Source: JBBDLF01 sp040879025
GTDB lineage: Bacteria; Pseudomonadota; Gammaproteobacteria; Pseudomonadales; Pseudohongiellaceae
Direction of reading: 5' to 3'
Length of the DNA stretch: 64,000 bases
Assembly (NCBI GenBank): GCA_040879025.1
Contig: JBBDLF010000040.1
Coordinates: 124,001 to 188,000 of the forward strand
Below the pieces are notes generated by a model that was not told the origin of the DNA, searched no databases, and saw nothing but the letters and a program-made list of their open reading frames with translations. The position numbers and the translations under genes are program-made. Below are positions 51,301-60,569 of this stretch, in pieces (the first letter of the stretch is position 1; each line of letters begins with the position of its first letter).

Positions 51301-51923
51301 CGTCGGCCGTCATCCTCAAGCTGGAATCTGAATAAGTATTGAACTCCTGGGACGGGCACACCCTCACCATCACGTACCCGGGGCTGGAACTTGAAGCGCG
51401 CTGCCGCGCGCATTGAATCGCGCGCGAAAATATTGGACGGTTCCTCGTCCACCACCTCGATTGTGTCCTCAAGGACATTGCCTTCACCATCGACGGTAAA
51501 CCTGACCAGACACCAGCCTTCGATGCCCCGTGAAGCGGCGCGGGTCGGGTAATTGGGCTGGATATTGACCAACGGCAGCATTTCACCGTCAGTCACGGAA
51601 ATGGAGGCCCCCCCAATATCCAGTCCGGCATCAAGGTCGACATTGGTATTGGCCATGGGTAACGCCGGGCCATCGTTAAGGTCAGGCGCTCTGTCAGGGG
51701 AGTCCGGTGGCGGCTCGTTCATTTCCTCCAGAGGTTCCGGCCGTTCGATGTCCTCCACCACGTCAAGCGCGATGTCCGGCATGGTGGCATCCACTATTCG
51801 CGTGACAGTCGACTGCTGGTCGAGATTTTCACCGGTGGAAATAAGAAACTGCATAAAATAGAAAAGGCTGAGCGTGACCCCGGTAGCCAGCGCCATGGAA
51901 ATTACCCATCTGACAAATATCAT
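51297..51923 (-). CDS. tonB: Energy transducer TonB
   Basis: Short TonB of 208 aa. The N-terminal membrane anchor is at 8-28 (ISMALATGVTLSLFYFMQFL), the proline-rich spacer is brief (ERPEPLEEMNEPPPDSPDRA), and the C-terminal domain has PNYPTRAASRGIEGWCLVRF and ARFKFQPRVRDGEG. It couples the proton-motive force, through ExbB/ExbD, to outer-membrane receptors. The short spacer and operon position mark the TonB2 class. No receptor gene is in the window. Confidence 0.9.
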   Translation of the reverse strand: MIFVRWVISMALATGVTLSLFYFMQFLISTGENLDQQSTVTRIVDATMPDIALDVVEDIERPEPLEEMNEPPPDSPDRAPDLNDGPALPMANTNVDLDAGLDIGGASISVTDGEMLPLVNIQPNYPTRAASRGIEGWCLVRFTVDGEGNVLEDTIEVVDEEPSNIFARDSMRAAARFKFQPRVRDGEGVPVPGVQYLFRFQLEDDGRR

Positions 51924-51926
51924 TTA

Positions 51927-52334
51927 CTAAGCCTCCGTCGAAATTGACACATCCGCGATTTCCGCTTCCCGCGCCGCTTTCATTATCATCATCAAATACT
52001 CATTGCTGGCGTCCTGATCCGCCTGAATGACCACTGACGAGTTGGGTGATTCCGCCAGACGCAGTTCAAAACGGGAACGGATAAAGCGCGGGTCCACCTG
52101 TTCACCGTCGATCCAGATATCGCCCTGCGGGCTGACCGCGATCAGGATAAGGTCCTTCAGTCGCGGATCCGCCGTGGAAGCCTCCGGTTTGGCGACATCG
52201 ATACCGGCTTCCTTGATAAATACCGAGGTAACGATAAAGAAAATCAACAGAATGAATACCACATCCAGCATTGGCGTGAGATCTATCTCGCCGGCCGCCT
52301 CCTCATCCTTTTTCCTCATTAATCCTGATCTCAT
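51927..52334 (-). CDS. exbD: Biopolymer transport protein ExbD
   Basis: A single-span inner-membrane protein of 135 aa. The anchor is LTPMLDVVFILLIFFIVTSV near residue 20, containing the conserved proton-carrying aspartate (MLDVVF). A periplasmic domain of about 90 residues follows. The start may be at 52334 or five codons in (MRKKDEEAAG). It lies 3 nt before tonB. Confidence 0.94.
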   Translation of the reverse strand: MRSGLMRKKDEEAAGEIDLTPMLDVVFILLIFFIVTSVFIKEAGIDVAKPEASTADPRLKDLILIAVSPQGDIWIDGEQVDPRFIRSRFELRLAESPNSSVVIQADQDASNEYLMMIMKAAREAEIADVSISTEA

Positions 52335-52387
52335 AATTTTCCACCTGATTCTTCACCTTGTCTTAGTGAAGACCCGTTTATACGGGA

Positions 52388-52918
52388 TTAATTATTCATC
52401 GGCATGTGATCTTCGAGCAAGTCCAGATCGCGATTGATGGTGGATTTAAGCCAGTTGGAGGCAAAAATACCTGACAGGGCGCCGACCATCCCGGCCATCG
52501 TGGGAATGGTAGCCTTGGAGACACCCCCCGCCATGGACTTCGCGTCACCACCGCCGGTCAGCGCCATGACATAGAACACTTCGATCATGCCGGTTACCGT
52601 GCCGATCAGACCCAGCAACGGACAAACCACCACCAGCGCCTCGATCAAAGGTAACGTTGTCCTGATATCCAACGAGACCTGGGAGATCAACATCGCACGT
52701 ATCTGATGAGCGCTCCATGATTTTGTATCGGTGCGCGAGTTCCACATGGCCAGTGTATTCTTCACCTTGGCCCTGTGGCCCGTGTAGAGATACCACACCC
52801 GTTCAAACACCAGCGACCACATGACCAGCAGCAGACCGGCGATAATCCACAATACCGGCCCTCCTCTCTGCATAAAGATGCTTACCGCATCCATCACGTC
52901 CAAAATTGCGAAATACAT
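52388..52918 (-). CDS. exbB: MotA/TolQ/ExbB proton channel protein (ExbB2)
   Basis: A 176-aa channel protein with a first membrane helix (GGPVLWIIAGLLLVMWSLVF) and two later helices holding PLIEALVVVCPLLGLIGTVT and MAGMVGALSGIFASNWLKST. This is the short ExbB that pairs with ExbD in TonB2 systems. It sits between the long ExbB and exbD. Confidence 0.93.
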   Translation of the reverse strand: MYFAILDVMDAVSIFMQRGGPVLWIIAGLLLVMWSLVFERVWYLYTGHRAKVKNTLAMWNSRTDTKSWSAHQIRAMLISQVSLDIRTTLPLIEALVVVCPLLGLIGTVTGMIEVFYVMALTGGGDAKSMAGGVSKATIPTMAGMVGALSGIFASNWLKSTINRDLDLLEDHMPMNN

Positions 52919-52968
52919 AGTGCTTATATCCTCATGCTGTTCAGGCCCTTGCGGGCCTGATCAATTCC

Positions 52969-54354
52969 TTAGCGGGCAGCTGAATCTTCGGCTTTCTTGG
53001 CGATCATGCCGGTTGCCTGCTCTTCAAGGATATGAATGATATTGTCGCTTTTGCTTTTCACCCAGGTGTGCATCAACACAGTCGGAATGGCTACCGTGAT
53101 ACCCAGCACCGTGGTCATCAGGGCGACGGAAATACCGCCTGCCATGATGGTCGGATCGCCGGCGCCGTAAACCGTGATTTGCTGGAACACCTGAATCATA
53201 CCGGTCACCGTACCCAACAGACCCATCAGCGGGGCGATGGTGGCGATGATCTTGATGAATACCAGGAAGCGTTCCAGTGCCGGGGTTTCCTGCAGAATGG
53301 CTTCGCCAAGCTTCAGTTCCAGTGTTTCCGTATCGGCGCCCGGGTTATTGTCGGCCACCATCAGTACACGGCCCAGCGGATTGTTCTTCATTGGCTTTTC
53401 GGTCTTCAGCTGCTTGCGAACCTTCATGGAAACCAGAGTCAACAGGAAGGAGCGAATCAGTGCCACCAGAATTCCGATGATCCCCACCGCGATAATGGTG
53501 AAACCAATGGGTCCTGAATTGTTGCGTACCTGCTCGTCCACTGTCGGGAAGTTGATAAGGTTGGCCATCACCTGGCCACCTACGCCGCCGGTGGGATCAA
53601 TGCCGGTTTTGACAAAACCGCCGGTGGCGTTTTCAAGCGCCCTGGCGCTGGCCAGTACGGATCCGGCCGGCTGCCGTGGCAGCACCTGCAGGTGACCGAC
53701 TGAACCGTCATAACTGAGGTATTCGCCATTGGAAATGGCATTGTAGGCGCCAATGCGTGTGACCTGCCGTTCCTCGGTTTCACCGCTGGCTACGGCAACA
53801 ATATCGTTGTACTGCACCACACGACCGGTTTCAGTCATTTCCTGCTGCATATAGAACCAGAATCGCTCGATCTCGGCAATTTCCAGCTGATCGGTGGTGC
53901 TGGAAGCGGTTTCAATAAACTCGTCCAGAAATTGTGTACGTCCCGGATACTGGGCTGAAACCAGGGAGTCCTCGAACGTACTCATGAAATCCCCCGCCAC
54001 ACCCTGTAGGGTCCCGAACAGTTCGTTGAGATCGCCACGCGCGTCCCGCAGAATTTCGCGCTGGTTGGCAATAGTGATGGTGTTCTGTTCGAACTGGTTA
54101 CTCAGATCTTCCTGAATACCTTCCTGTTCGGTTATCCGGTCGCGAGTCTGCTCCAATATAGCCTGTTGCTCGCTGTTGGCCTGCTGGAATTCCTGTTCGC
54201 GCTCGCGATATTCCTCGGACTGGGCAACCCGGTCCTGTTCGACCAGATCAAGCAGGTCTCTTATGCTGGTTGCGTCCTGAGCCTGCACCTGGGTCGTGGC
54301 GGCGAGCAGAACGAGTGATGTTGCAAGGCTGCTGAATTTGATTAATCGTTTCAC
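52969..54354 (-). CDS. Long ExbB-family proton channel protein (TtpC-like)
   Basis: A 461-aa protein. A signal peptide (MKRLIKFSSLATSLVLLAAT, cleavage after VQA) precedes a glutamine/glutamate-rich coiled coil (residues 40-110) and a periplasmic domain. The C-terminal 200 residues are a MotA/TolQ/ExbB channel (FIKIIATIAPLMGLLGTVTG, MAGGISVALMTTVLGITVAI). This layout matches TtpC, the extra component of Vibrio TonB2 systems. Its start overlaps the DUF3450 stop by 4 nt. Confidence 0.88.
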   Translation of the reverse strand: MKRLIKFSSLATSLVLLAATTQVQAQDATSIRDLLDLVEQDRVAQSEEYREREQEFQQANSEQQAILEQTRDRITEQEGIQEDLSNQFEQNTITIANQREILRDARGDLNELFGTLQGVAGDFMSTFEDSLVSAQYPGRTQFLDEFIETASSTTDQLEIAEIERFWFYMQQEMTETGRVVQYNDIVAVASGETEERQVTRIGAYNAISNGEYLSYDGSVGHLQVLPRQPAGSVLASARALENATGGFVKTGIDPTGGVGGQVMANLINFPTVDEQVRNNSGPIGFTIIAVGIIGILVALIRSFLLTLVSMKVRKQLKTEKPMKNNPLGRVLMVADNNPGADTETLELKLGEAILQETPALERFLVFIKIIATIAPLMGLLGTVTGMIQVFQQITVYGAGDPTIMAGGISVALMTTVLGITVAIPTVLMHTWVKSKSDNIIHILEEQATGMIAKKAEDSAAR

Positions 54355-55163
54355 TGTACAGACTCCGGTGCAGAAATAGGTAGTGCAAGAATCCGCGGGG
54401 CGTCGAGATTGGATACAACGCGAATAGCCTCCTGAACGGATGTTCGATATTCACCAGGATTCAAAATGTCCCAAGAACGCGTGTCGTTGTTCCAGGCGCC
54501 TGTCACCTGACGGTCGGTCGTCTGAAACAGCAGGGCGATGCGGCCAATGCGAACTATGTTCACATCCCTTTCCACGCCATCAATTTCAATTGTTGTCGGG
54601 TAGGTCGCGTTGGTGCGCCCATACTGGGTTTCGTTCTGATACGCGACCAGTACCTGACGGAAGCGCTCCGCTATGGAAACATCAGGGTTCGACATGGCTT
54701 GCCGCGCGAACATAATACGATTGCGACGCTCCTCCAGAGTGAAAGGCATATCCATTTCAATGAACTGTTCCAGAGCGGCCAGCATTTTTTCCATCAACAG
54801 GGGAATTTCGCGAGTCACCACCTGCACGTTGGCTATGCTGTTATTGATCTCCTCGAGTTGCGCTTCCTGCGCCGCGATTCGCCGGCGCCAGTCCGCATTC
54901 AACACCAGGAGGGCTTCGAGGTTGTCATTTTCCCGCTTGAATTCCTCGAAAAGGGAACTGGTTTGATTCGCCAGCCGGTTGATTCGCTCCTGCGCTTCGG
55001 CGGCAGACCTCTGTGTAGTGCTGAGTTCCTGCAACGCCTCGTCAATAGCTCCGGTATCCACCTGAACCTGTACTTCCTGAGCCGAAGCCGGAAACCAGGT
55101 CACCAGCAGCGCCAGGAACGAGAGAGGAGCCAGAACCCTTGTTTTAAATCGACGGTTGTTCAT
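54351..55163 (-). CDS. DUF3450 family exported protein
   Basis: First gene of the TonB2-type operon. I start at the ATG at 55163 because it yields a signal peptide (MNNRRFKTRVLAPLSFLAL..., cleavage after ASA); the frame is open to 55283. The 270-aa protein has a long coiled coil (about residues 30-120: SAAEAQERINRLANQTSSLF, then AQLEEINNSIANVQ) and a compact C-terminal domain. DUF3450 proteins regularly precede TtpC genes; their biochemical role is unknown to me, presumably structural in the periplasm. Confidence 0.87.
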   Translation of the reverse strand: MNNRRFKTRVLAPLSFLALLVTWFPASAQEVQVQVDTGAIDEALQELSTTQRSAAEAQERINRLANQTSSLFEEFKRENDNLEALLVLNADWRRRIAAQEAQLEEINNSIANVQVVTREIPLLMEKMLAALEQFIEMDMPFTLEERRNRIMFARQAMSNPDVSIAERFRQVLVAYQNETQYGRTNATYPTTIEIDGVERDVNIVRIGRIALLFQTTDRQVTGAWNNDTRSWDILNPGEYRTSVQEAIRVVSNLDAPRILALPISAPESVQ

Positions 55164-55349
55164 GTGCCATCCTATAGTTTTATTGAACCGACCAAACCTG
55201 CCTGCCTTTTTCCTGGAGTACCCTGCGGGGGGATGTTGGAACATGAGCGGACAGATCAGGACTACTTTACAAACCTGTTTCAAATTACGCGGTCTCTTTT
55301 ATTTTTTTCGTCCCTGGGAATGCCACCGGAACAAGGCTGATTTTTGGTC

Positions 55350-55368
55350 TAAGTGGGATCGCCACTTA
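55350..55368. promoter_or_regulatory. Perfect 7-bp palindrome upstream of the TonB operon
   Basis: TAAGTGGGATCGCCACTTA has 7-bp arms around GATCG. It lies 187 nt upstream of the DUF3450 start. The size and symmetry fit an operator for a dimeric regulator, or a leader hairpin. Confidence 0.4.
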
Positions 55369-55580
55369 AGCAGTTTCCCGACAGCTTTTCCTGATAAATC
55401 CCACACATAACAGTTACCTTTATACCCAAATTTGAACAATCTGGGATTCTTTGTAACCAATGGCCGTGGGCTTGTCTCATTATTCCGATAAATCAGCATA
55501 TCCTGCCGATTTGCCGCATAAGACTACCACACTAATTCCGATTTTTAGAACCTTTTAACCCATAAAAATTCCCGCGTCAG

Positions 55581-55610
55581 AAAAGAAAACGACTCCCTCC
55601 GGAGCCGTTT
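55581..55610 (-). terminator. Intrinsic terminator of the suc operon
   Basis: A stem of about 10 bp with one mismatch (AAACGGCTCC with GGAGTCGTTT, minus strand) followed by TTTTCTTTT. It lies 56 nt after the sucD stop. Confidence 0.75.
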
Positions 55611-55665
55611 GGAAATGATTGAGACAATGATTGAGGTCACGTGATGGAGTATAGAGCGCGCAATA

Positions 55666-56538
55666 CTACCAGTGGGTCACTTCCGTGAGGGCTTGGCCTA
55701 TTTCAGCAAGACTGCGCACCGTTCTGACCCCGGCATCGTTAAGCGCGGCAAACTTTTCATCCGCCGTTCCCTTGCCCCCTGAAATGATCGCGCCGGCATG
55801 CCCCATACGCTTGCCGGCCGGCGCAGTAACGCCCGCAATATAGGAAACCACCGGTTTGCTGACATGCGCCTTGATGAATGCCGCGGCTTCCTCCTCCGCT
55901 GTGCCGCCGATCTCGCCGATCATCACGATGGCTTCCGTCTGGTCATCGCGCTGGAACAGATCCAGTATATCGATAAAGCTGGAACCCGGGATGGGGTCGC
56001 CACCGATACCGACACAGGACGATTGGCCGAAACCACAATCCGTGGTTTGTTTCACCGCTTCATAGGTCAATGTGCCTGAGCGCGATATGATACCCACCTT
56101 GCCCGGTTTATGAATCTGTGCGGGCATGATGCCGATCTTGCATTCACCCGGTGTAATAATGCCAGGGCAATTGGGCCCGATCAAACGAACACCCAACTGA
56201 TCACACTTCTCTTTGACTATCAGCATATCCAGTGTGGGAATGCCTTCAGTGATACAGACGATCAGTTTGACGCCGGCGTTGGCAGCTTCAAGAATGGAGT
56301 CTTTACAGAACGGGGCCGGCACGTAGATCACCGACGCGTCGGCGTCCGTCGCCCGGCAGGCTTCCGTCATTGTATTAAACACCGGTAATTTCAGGTGAGT
56401 CTGCCCACCCTTGCCCGGCGTCACGCCACCTACCATCCGAGTGCCGTAAGCGATCGCCTGTTCGGAATGGAAGGTTCCCTGGGAACCGGTGAAACCCTGA
56501 CAAATGACGCGGGTGTCTTTATTTATCAAAATGCTCAT
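55666..56538 (-). CDS. sucD: Succinate--CoA ligase subunit alpha
   Basis: Alpha subunit of succinyl-CoA synthetase (TCA cycle). It has the CoA-binding Rossmann start MSILINKDTRVICQGFTGSQ and the phosphohistidine loop RMGHAGAIISGGKG near residue 245. It is 290 aa. It overlaps the sucC stop in ATGA, so the two subunits are translationally coupled. Last gene of the operon before the terminator. Confidence 0.97.
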   Translation of the reverse strand: MSILINKDTRVICQGFTGSQGTFHSEQAIAYGTRMVGGVTPGKGGQTHLKLPVFNTMTEACRATDADASVIYVPAPFCKDSILEAANAGVKLIVCITEGIPTLDMLIVKEKCDQLGVRLIGPNCPGIITPGECKIGIMPAQIHKPGKVGIISRSGTLTYEAVKQTTDCGFGQSSCVGIGGDPIPGSSFIDILDLFQRDDQTEAIVMIGEIGGTAEEEAAAFIKAHVSKPVVSYIAGVTAPAGKRMGHAGAIISGGKGTADEKFAALNDAGVRTVRSLAEIGQALTEVTHW

Positions 56539-57704
56539 GACGCACCTCCCGCGGCAGCGACTGCTTTTTCGGCAGCATCGGAAAGACTGGTGGCCGCAAT
56601 GATATTCAAACCGCTTTTCTTCAGCGCTTCCCTGCCCGGTTCAGCGTTGTTGCCTTCCAGGCGGACCACCACGGGAACCTTCACCCCAACCTCTTCCACC
56701 GCACCGATGACGCCTTCAGCAATCAAATCACAACGAACGATTCCGCCAAAAATATTAACCAGAACCGCCTTGACATTTTCATCGGAGAGAATGATCTTGA
56801 ATGCCTCGGTGACGCGCTCTTTGGTGGCGCCACCACCTACATCAAGAAAATTTGCCGGCTGGCCGCCGAACAATTTCACAATATCCATCGTTCCCATGGC
56901 CAGCCCTGCGCCATTGACCAGACAACCAATATTACCCTCAAGCGCGACATAATTAAGATCCCATTCGGCGGCCTGAACTTCGCGGTCGTCTTCCTGGCTC
57001 GGGTCGTGCATTTCCTGCAGGCGCTTTTGCCGGTAAAGCGCATTTCCATCAATATTGATCTTGCCGTCCAGGCAGTGCAGGTTGCCTTCGCTCGTAATGA
57101 CCAGCGGATTGATTTCAAGCAGGGACAGGTCGAGATCGGTAAACAGCTTCGCCAAACCCAGAAACAGTTTGGTGAACTGCTTCACCTGGTTGTTGTCGAG
57201 ACCAAGCTGGAAAGCCAGATCGCGAGCCTGGTACGCTTGCGGTCCGGTCAGTGGATCAATCGAGGCTTTGAGAATTTTCTCCGGCGTTTCCACGGCGACT
57301 TTCTCGATGTCCACGCCGCCTTCGGTGGACGCCATAAAAACAATCCGACGCGTGGACCGGTCAATCACTGCGCCAAGATAAAGTTCCTGTTCGATATCCG
57401 TGCATGCTTCAACGAGAATTCTACTGACTGGCTGTCCATGGGTATCCGTCTGATAGGTAACAAGCCGCTTGCCCAGCCAGTGTTCCGCGAAGGTACGCGC
57501 CTCTTCAGCGGTGGAAACCAGTTTGACACCGCCCGCCTTGCCTCGGCCACCGGCATGAACCTGTGCCTTGACTACCCATCGGTCGCCGCCAATTTTTTTT
57601 GCGGCCTCAACTGCCGCATCCGGTGTTTCCACCGCATACCCTTTGGAGACGGGCAGACCATATTCGGCAAACAACTGCTTTGCCTGATATTCATGCAGAT
57701 TCAT
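56535..57704 (-). CDS. sucC: ADP-forming succinate--CoA ligase subunit beta
   Basis: ATP-grasp subunit that binds nucleotide and forms the active heterotetramer with SucD. It begins MNLHEYQAKQLFAEYGLPVS, has VVKAQVHAGGRGKAGGVKLV near residue 45 and NIFGGIVRCDLIAEGVI in the C-terminal CoA-ligase domain. The length is 389 aa. It follows lpdA by 42 nt. Confidence 0.97.
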   Translation of the reverse strand: MNLHEYQAKQLFAEYGLPVSKGYAVETPDAAVEAAKKIGGDRWVVKAQVHAGGRGKAGGVKLVSTAEEARTFAEHWLGKRLVTYQTDTHGQPVSRILVEACTDIEQELYLGAVIDRSTRRIVFMASTEGGVDIEKVAVETPEKILKASIDPLTGPQAYQARDLAFQLGLDNNQVKQFTKLFLGLAKLFTDLDLSLLEINPLVITSEGNLHCLDGKINIDGNALYRQKRLQEMHDPSQEDDREVQAAEWDLNYVALEGNIGCLVNGAGLAMGTMDIVKLFGGQPANFLDVGGGATKERVTEAFKIILSDENVKAVLVNIFGGIVRCDLIAEGVIGAVEEVGVKVPVVVRLEGNNAEPGREALKKSGLNIIAATSLSDAAEKAVAAAGGAS

Positions 57705-57746
57705 TCAAAAACCACCGTATTTTTGTGAGTGTTGGACCGGGAGTGC

Positions 57747-59213
57747 TCAGGAACCCTGCCGTTTTTTCCGATTGCCAATATGGATCGCGTGACCATTGGC
57801 AGACAAGGCTGCTTCGTGAACGGCTTCCGACAACGCGGGATGAGAAAACATGGTTAATCCAATATCCTCGGCGCTGGCGCTGAACTCCATCGCGATGACG
57901 ATTTGTTGTAACAGGTCAGTCGCGCTGGCACTGATTATATGGCAGCCCAGTATGCGGTCGGTGGACGCATCAGCGATCAGCTTGACCAGCCCTTCCGGTT
58001 CATTGGCGGCAAGCGCTCGGCCATTTGCAGAGAAAGGAAATGTTCCGACATTGTATTCGACACCTTCTTTCTTTAACTGCTCTTCGTTTTTCCCTGCCCA
58101 GGCTATTTCCGGATGGGTATAAATCACCGACGGTACCACATCGTAGTTGACCTGCATTTTTTTGTCGGCCAGACGTTCGGCTACCATCACACCTTCCTCC
58201 ATCCCTTTATGAGCCAGCATGGGACCCCGTACAACGTCACCGACCGCGTATATTCCATCAACTGAAGTGGCGCATTGCTCATTAACCTTGATAAAACCAC
58301 GCTCGTCCGTTTCGATGCCGCTGTCTTCATAGAACAAATCTTCCGTGTAAGGTTTTCGACCGACTGCGACAATCAGTTTGTCAAACACCTCCTTCTGGTC
58401 ACCATCCTTGCCGGTAAATTCCACAGTGACACTCTTTCCACCGCCCTTGCCTTTGGCCGCTGCAACCTTGCTGCCGGTGACTTTGGTGCCAAACCTGATA
58501 TTCATGCCTTGCGCGCTCAGAATTTTCAGTGCTTCCTTCGCTATCTGGCGATCAACCATTGGCAGAAAATCATCCATCGCTTCAAGTATCGTAACCTCCG
58601 CCCCCAGCCGGCTCCATACGCTGCCGAGTTCAAGCCCGATGACGCCCGCGCCGATCACTCCCAAACGCTTCGGCACTTCCTGGAATTCCAGTGCGCCGGT
58701 GGAATCGACGATGGTTTCCTGATCGACCGGCGTAGGCGGAATGGCCACCGGAATGGAGCCGGTGGCGATGATGATATGCTTTGCCTTTAATTCAGTCTGT
58801 TTTTTGTCGTGTCCGGTTACGGTGACGGTTTTGGGTCCTGTGATTTTCCCGGTGCCGCTGATTCCCTCAACCTTGTTGCCGGCGAACAGGCCTTTGACGC
58901 CGCTCGTGAGCTGGTCGACCACTTTATCCTTGCGCTTGATCATCGCGGGCACATCGATGGCCAGCTTGCCGGTCTTTATGCCATGAGCCTCAAAGTCTTG
59001 AGAGGCTTCAACAAATTTGTGCGAACTGTCCAGCAATGCCTTGGACGGTATACACCCGACGTTCAGACAGGTTCCGCCATAGACCGTTTTTTTCTCCTTG
59101 TTCAACCACTTTTCGATACAGGCGGTCTTGAATCCCAACTGCGCGCAGCGAATCGCGGCAACGTAGCCTCCGGGACCCGATCCGATTACGATGACGTCAT
59201 ACTCTTGAGCCAT
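57747..59213 (-). CDS. lpdA: Dihydrolipoyl dehydrogenase (E3)
   Basis: FAD enzyme that reoxidises dihydrolipoyl groups in 2-oxoacid dehydrogenase complexes. It has VIGSGPGGYVAAIRCAQLGF, the redox pair GGTCLNVGC (C49 and C54), the NAD site VIGAGVIGLELGSVWSRLGA, and the C-terminal HPALSEAVHEAALSANG with catalytic His-Glu. The length is 488 aa. Its place between sucB and sucC, as in Pseudomonas, marks it as the E3 dedicated to 2-oxoglutarate dehydrogenase. Confidence 0.96.
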   Translation of the reverse strand: MAQEYDVIVIGSGPGGYVAAIRCAQLGFKTACIEKWLNKEKKTVYGGTCLNVGCIPSKALLDSSHKFVEASQDFEAHGIKTGKLAIDVPAMIKRKDKVVDQLTSGVKGLFAGNKVEGISGTGKITGPKTVTVTGHDKKQTELKAKHIIIATGSIPVAIPPTPVDQETIVDSTGALEFQEVPKRLGVIGAGVIGLELGSVWSRLGAEVTILEAMDDFLPMVDRQIAKEALKILSAQGMNIRFGTKVTGSKVAAAKGKGGGKSVTVEFTGKDGDQKEVFDKLIVAVGRKPYTEDLFYEDSGIETDERGFIKVNEQCATSVDGIYAVGDVVRGPMLAHKGMEEGVMVAERLADKKMQVNYDVVPSVIYTHPEIAWAGKNEEQLKKEGVEYNVGTFPFSANGRALAANEPEGLVKLIADASTDRILGCHIISASATDLLQQIVIAMEFSASAEDIGLTMFSHPALSEAVHEAALSANGHAIHIGNRKKRQGS

Positions 59214-59264
59214 AAGTTTCTCTCTTTCTTCCTGTATGTACCTGTTTGATTGATTTCAAATACC

Positions 59265-59285
59265 GCTAACCTTCTCAACGTTAGC
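59265..59285 (-). other. Short hairpin after sucB
   Basis: GCTAAC and GTTAGC form a 6-bp stem with a 9-nt loop directly after the sucB stop (59287), in the 73-nt sucB-lpdA gap. There is no T run. It may modestly affect mRNA stability between the two genes. Confidence 0.3.
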
Positions 59286-59286
59286 A

Positions 59287-60528
59287 TCAGATTTCCAGCA
59301 GAATGCGTGCCGGGTCTTCCAGCAATTCCTTCACTGTCACCAAAAACTGGACCGCTTCCTTGCCGTCGATCATACGATGATCGTAAGACAGTGCCAGATA
59401 CATCATCGGCAGGATTTTGACTTCACCGTCAACCGCCATGGGCCGATCCTGGATTTTATGCATGCCGAGAATCGCCGTTTGCGGAGGATTGAGAATCGGG
59501 GTGGAAAGCAGTGAACCGAACACGCCGCCGTTTGAAATGGTAAAGGTGCCGCCGGTCATATCCTCGATAGCCAGTTTTCCCTCCCTGGCTTTCAGACCAA
59601 ACTCGCGGATCCGCTTTTCGGTTTCGGCGAGCCCGAGATGATCGGCATCGCGAATTACCGGTACCACCAGACCTCTCGGAGAGGAGACGGCAACGCCGAT
59701 ATCCTGGTAGCCGTGATAGACAACATCACTGCCATCCAGGGAGGCATTAACGCCGGGAAATCGCTTTAAGGCTTCCACACAGGCTCGCACAAAAAAAGAC
59801 ATAAAGCCGAGCCGCACGCCATCATGAGCTTTTTCAAATTCATCCCTGTAGCTGCTACGTATCGCCATGACACGTGACATATCAACTTCATTGAACGTCG
59901 TCAGCATGGCGGTGGACTGTGATGCGTCAAGCAGGCGTTCCGCTATCCTGGCTCGCAGCCTGCTCATCGGCACGCGTTCTTCCAGGCGGCCGGACGTGGA
60001 TGACCGGGCTGTCGCCGGGGCGGGGGCCTGTTCAGAAGCGGTCTCCCGGCTGGAGTCCATAACGGACAATACATCCTCCTTGGTAATGCGGCCGTCCTTC
60101 CCCGAGCCTTTGACGCTGTCCGCCTTGATGGAATTTTCCTCCATCAGCTTGCGAGCCGCGGGGCTGACCGGTACCTCCGCCGTATCGGCAGCGGCTTCCG
60201 GTTGAGTTGATTCACCGCTGTCAGGTGACGGCGTTTTTTGTTTCCCGCCGGTTTTACCGGCCTGTGCTGTATCAGCCTTTTCCGGCGCAGCCCCTTCCGC
60301 CAGAATGGCAATCAGTTCGTTGCTGACAATGGTTTCTCCTTCTGCCTTGATAATTTCCTTGAGGGTACCGGCAGAGGGAGCAGGCACTTCGATGACCACC
60401 TTGTCAGTCTCGATATCCACCAGCACTTCGTCCTGCGCCACTGCATCGCCGGGCTTCTTGTGCCAGGTGGCGACGGTGCCGTCCGGTACGGATTCCGGCA
60501 AGGTAGGCGCCTTTATTTCTATTGTCAT
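59287..60528 (-). CDS. sucB: 2-oxoglutarate dehydrogenase E2 (dihydrolipoyl succinyltransferase)
   Basis: Core of the 2-oxoglutarate dehydrogenase complex. The lipoyl domain (1-80) has the lipoyl lysine K43 in DIETDKVVIEVP. A flexible Ala/Pro/Glu linker and the E3-binding domain (PVSPAARKLMEENSI) follow. The catalytic domain carries SYDHRMIDGKEAVQFL. I start at the ATG at 60528 (413 aa) with GGGGA 8 nt upstream. It begins 41 nt after sucA. Confidence 0.97.
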   Translation of the reverse strand: MTIEIKAPTLPESVPDGTVATWHKKPGDAVAQDEVLVDIETDKVVIEVPAPSAGTLKEIIKAEGETIVSNELIAILAEGAAPEKADTAQAGKTGGKQKTPSPDSGESTQPEAAADTAEVPVSPAARKLMEENSIKADSVKGSGKDGRITKEDVLSVMDSSRETASEQAPAPATARSSTSGRLEERVPMSRLRARIAERLLDASQSTAMLTTFNEVDMSRVMAIRSSYRDEFEKAHDGVRLGFMSFFVRACVEALKRFPGVNASLDGSDVVYHGYQDIGVAVSSPRGLVVPVIRDADHLGLAETEKRIREFGLKAREGKLAIEDMTGGTFTISNGGVFGSLLSTPILNPPQTAILGMHKIQDRPMAVDGEVKILPMMYLALSYDHRMIDGKEAVQFLVTVKELLEDPARILLEI

Positions 60529-60569
60529 TTTCAGTTCCCCGAATGAACGGTTAGGCTTGGTTTTCACTA

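Larger units (their letters stand above)
55164..55665. other. Intergenic region between sucD and the TonB operon
   Basis: This 502-bp gap is relatively AT-rich and has no convincing gene. It must hold the TonB-operon promoter and contains the sucD terminator (55581-55610) and the TAAGTGG palindrome (55350-55368). A possible minus-strand -10 TATAAA lies at 55419-55424. No sequence close to a Fur box is visible. Confidence 0.55.

Noticed and set aside
55164..55665. Fur box upstream of the TonB operon
   Set aside because: No stretch close to the GATAATGATAATCATTATC consensus is visible; AT-rich pieces alone do not qualify.
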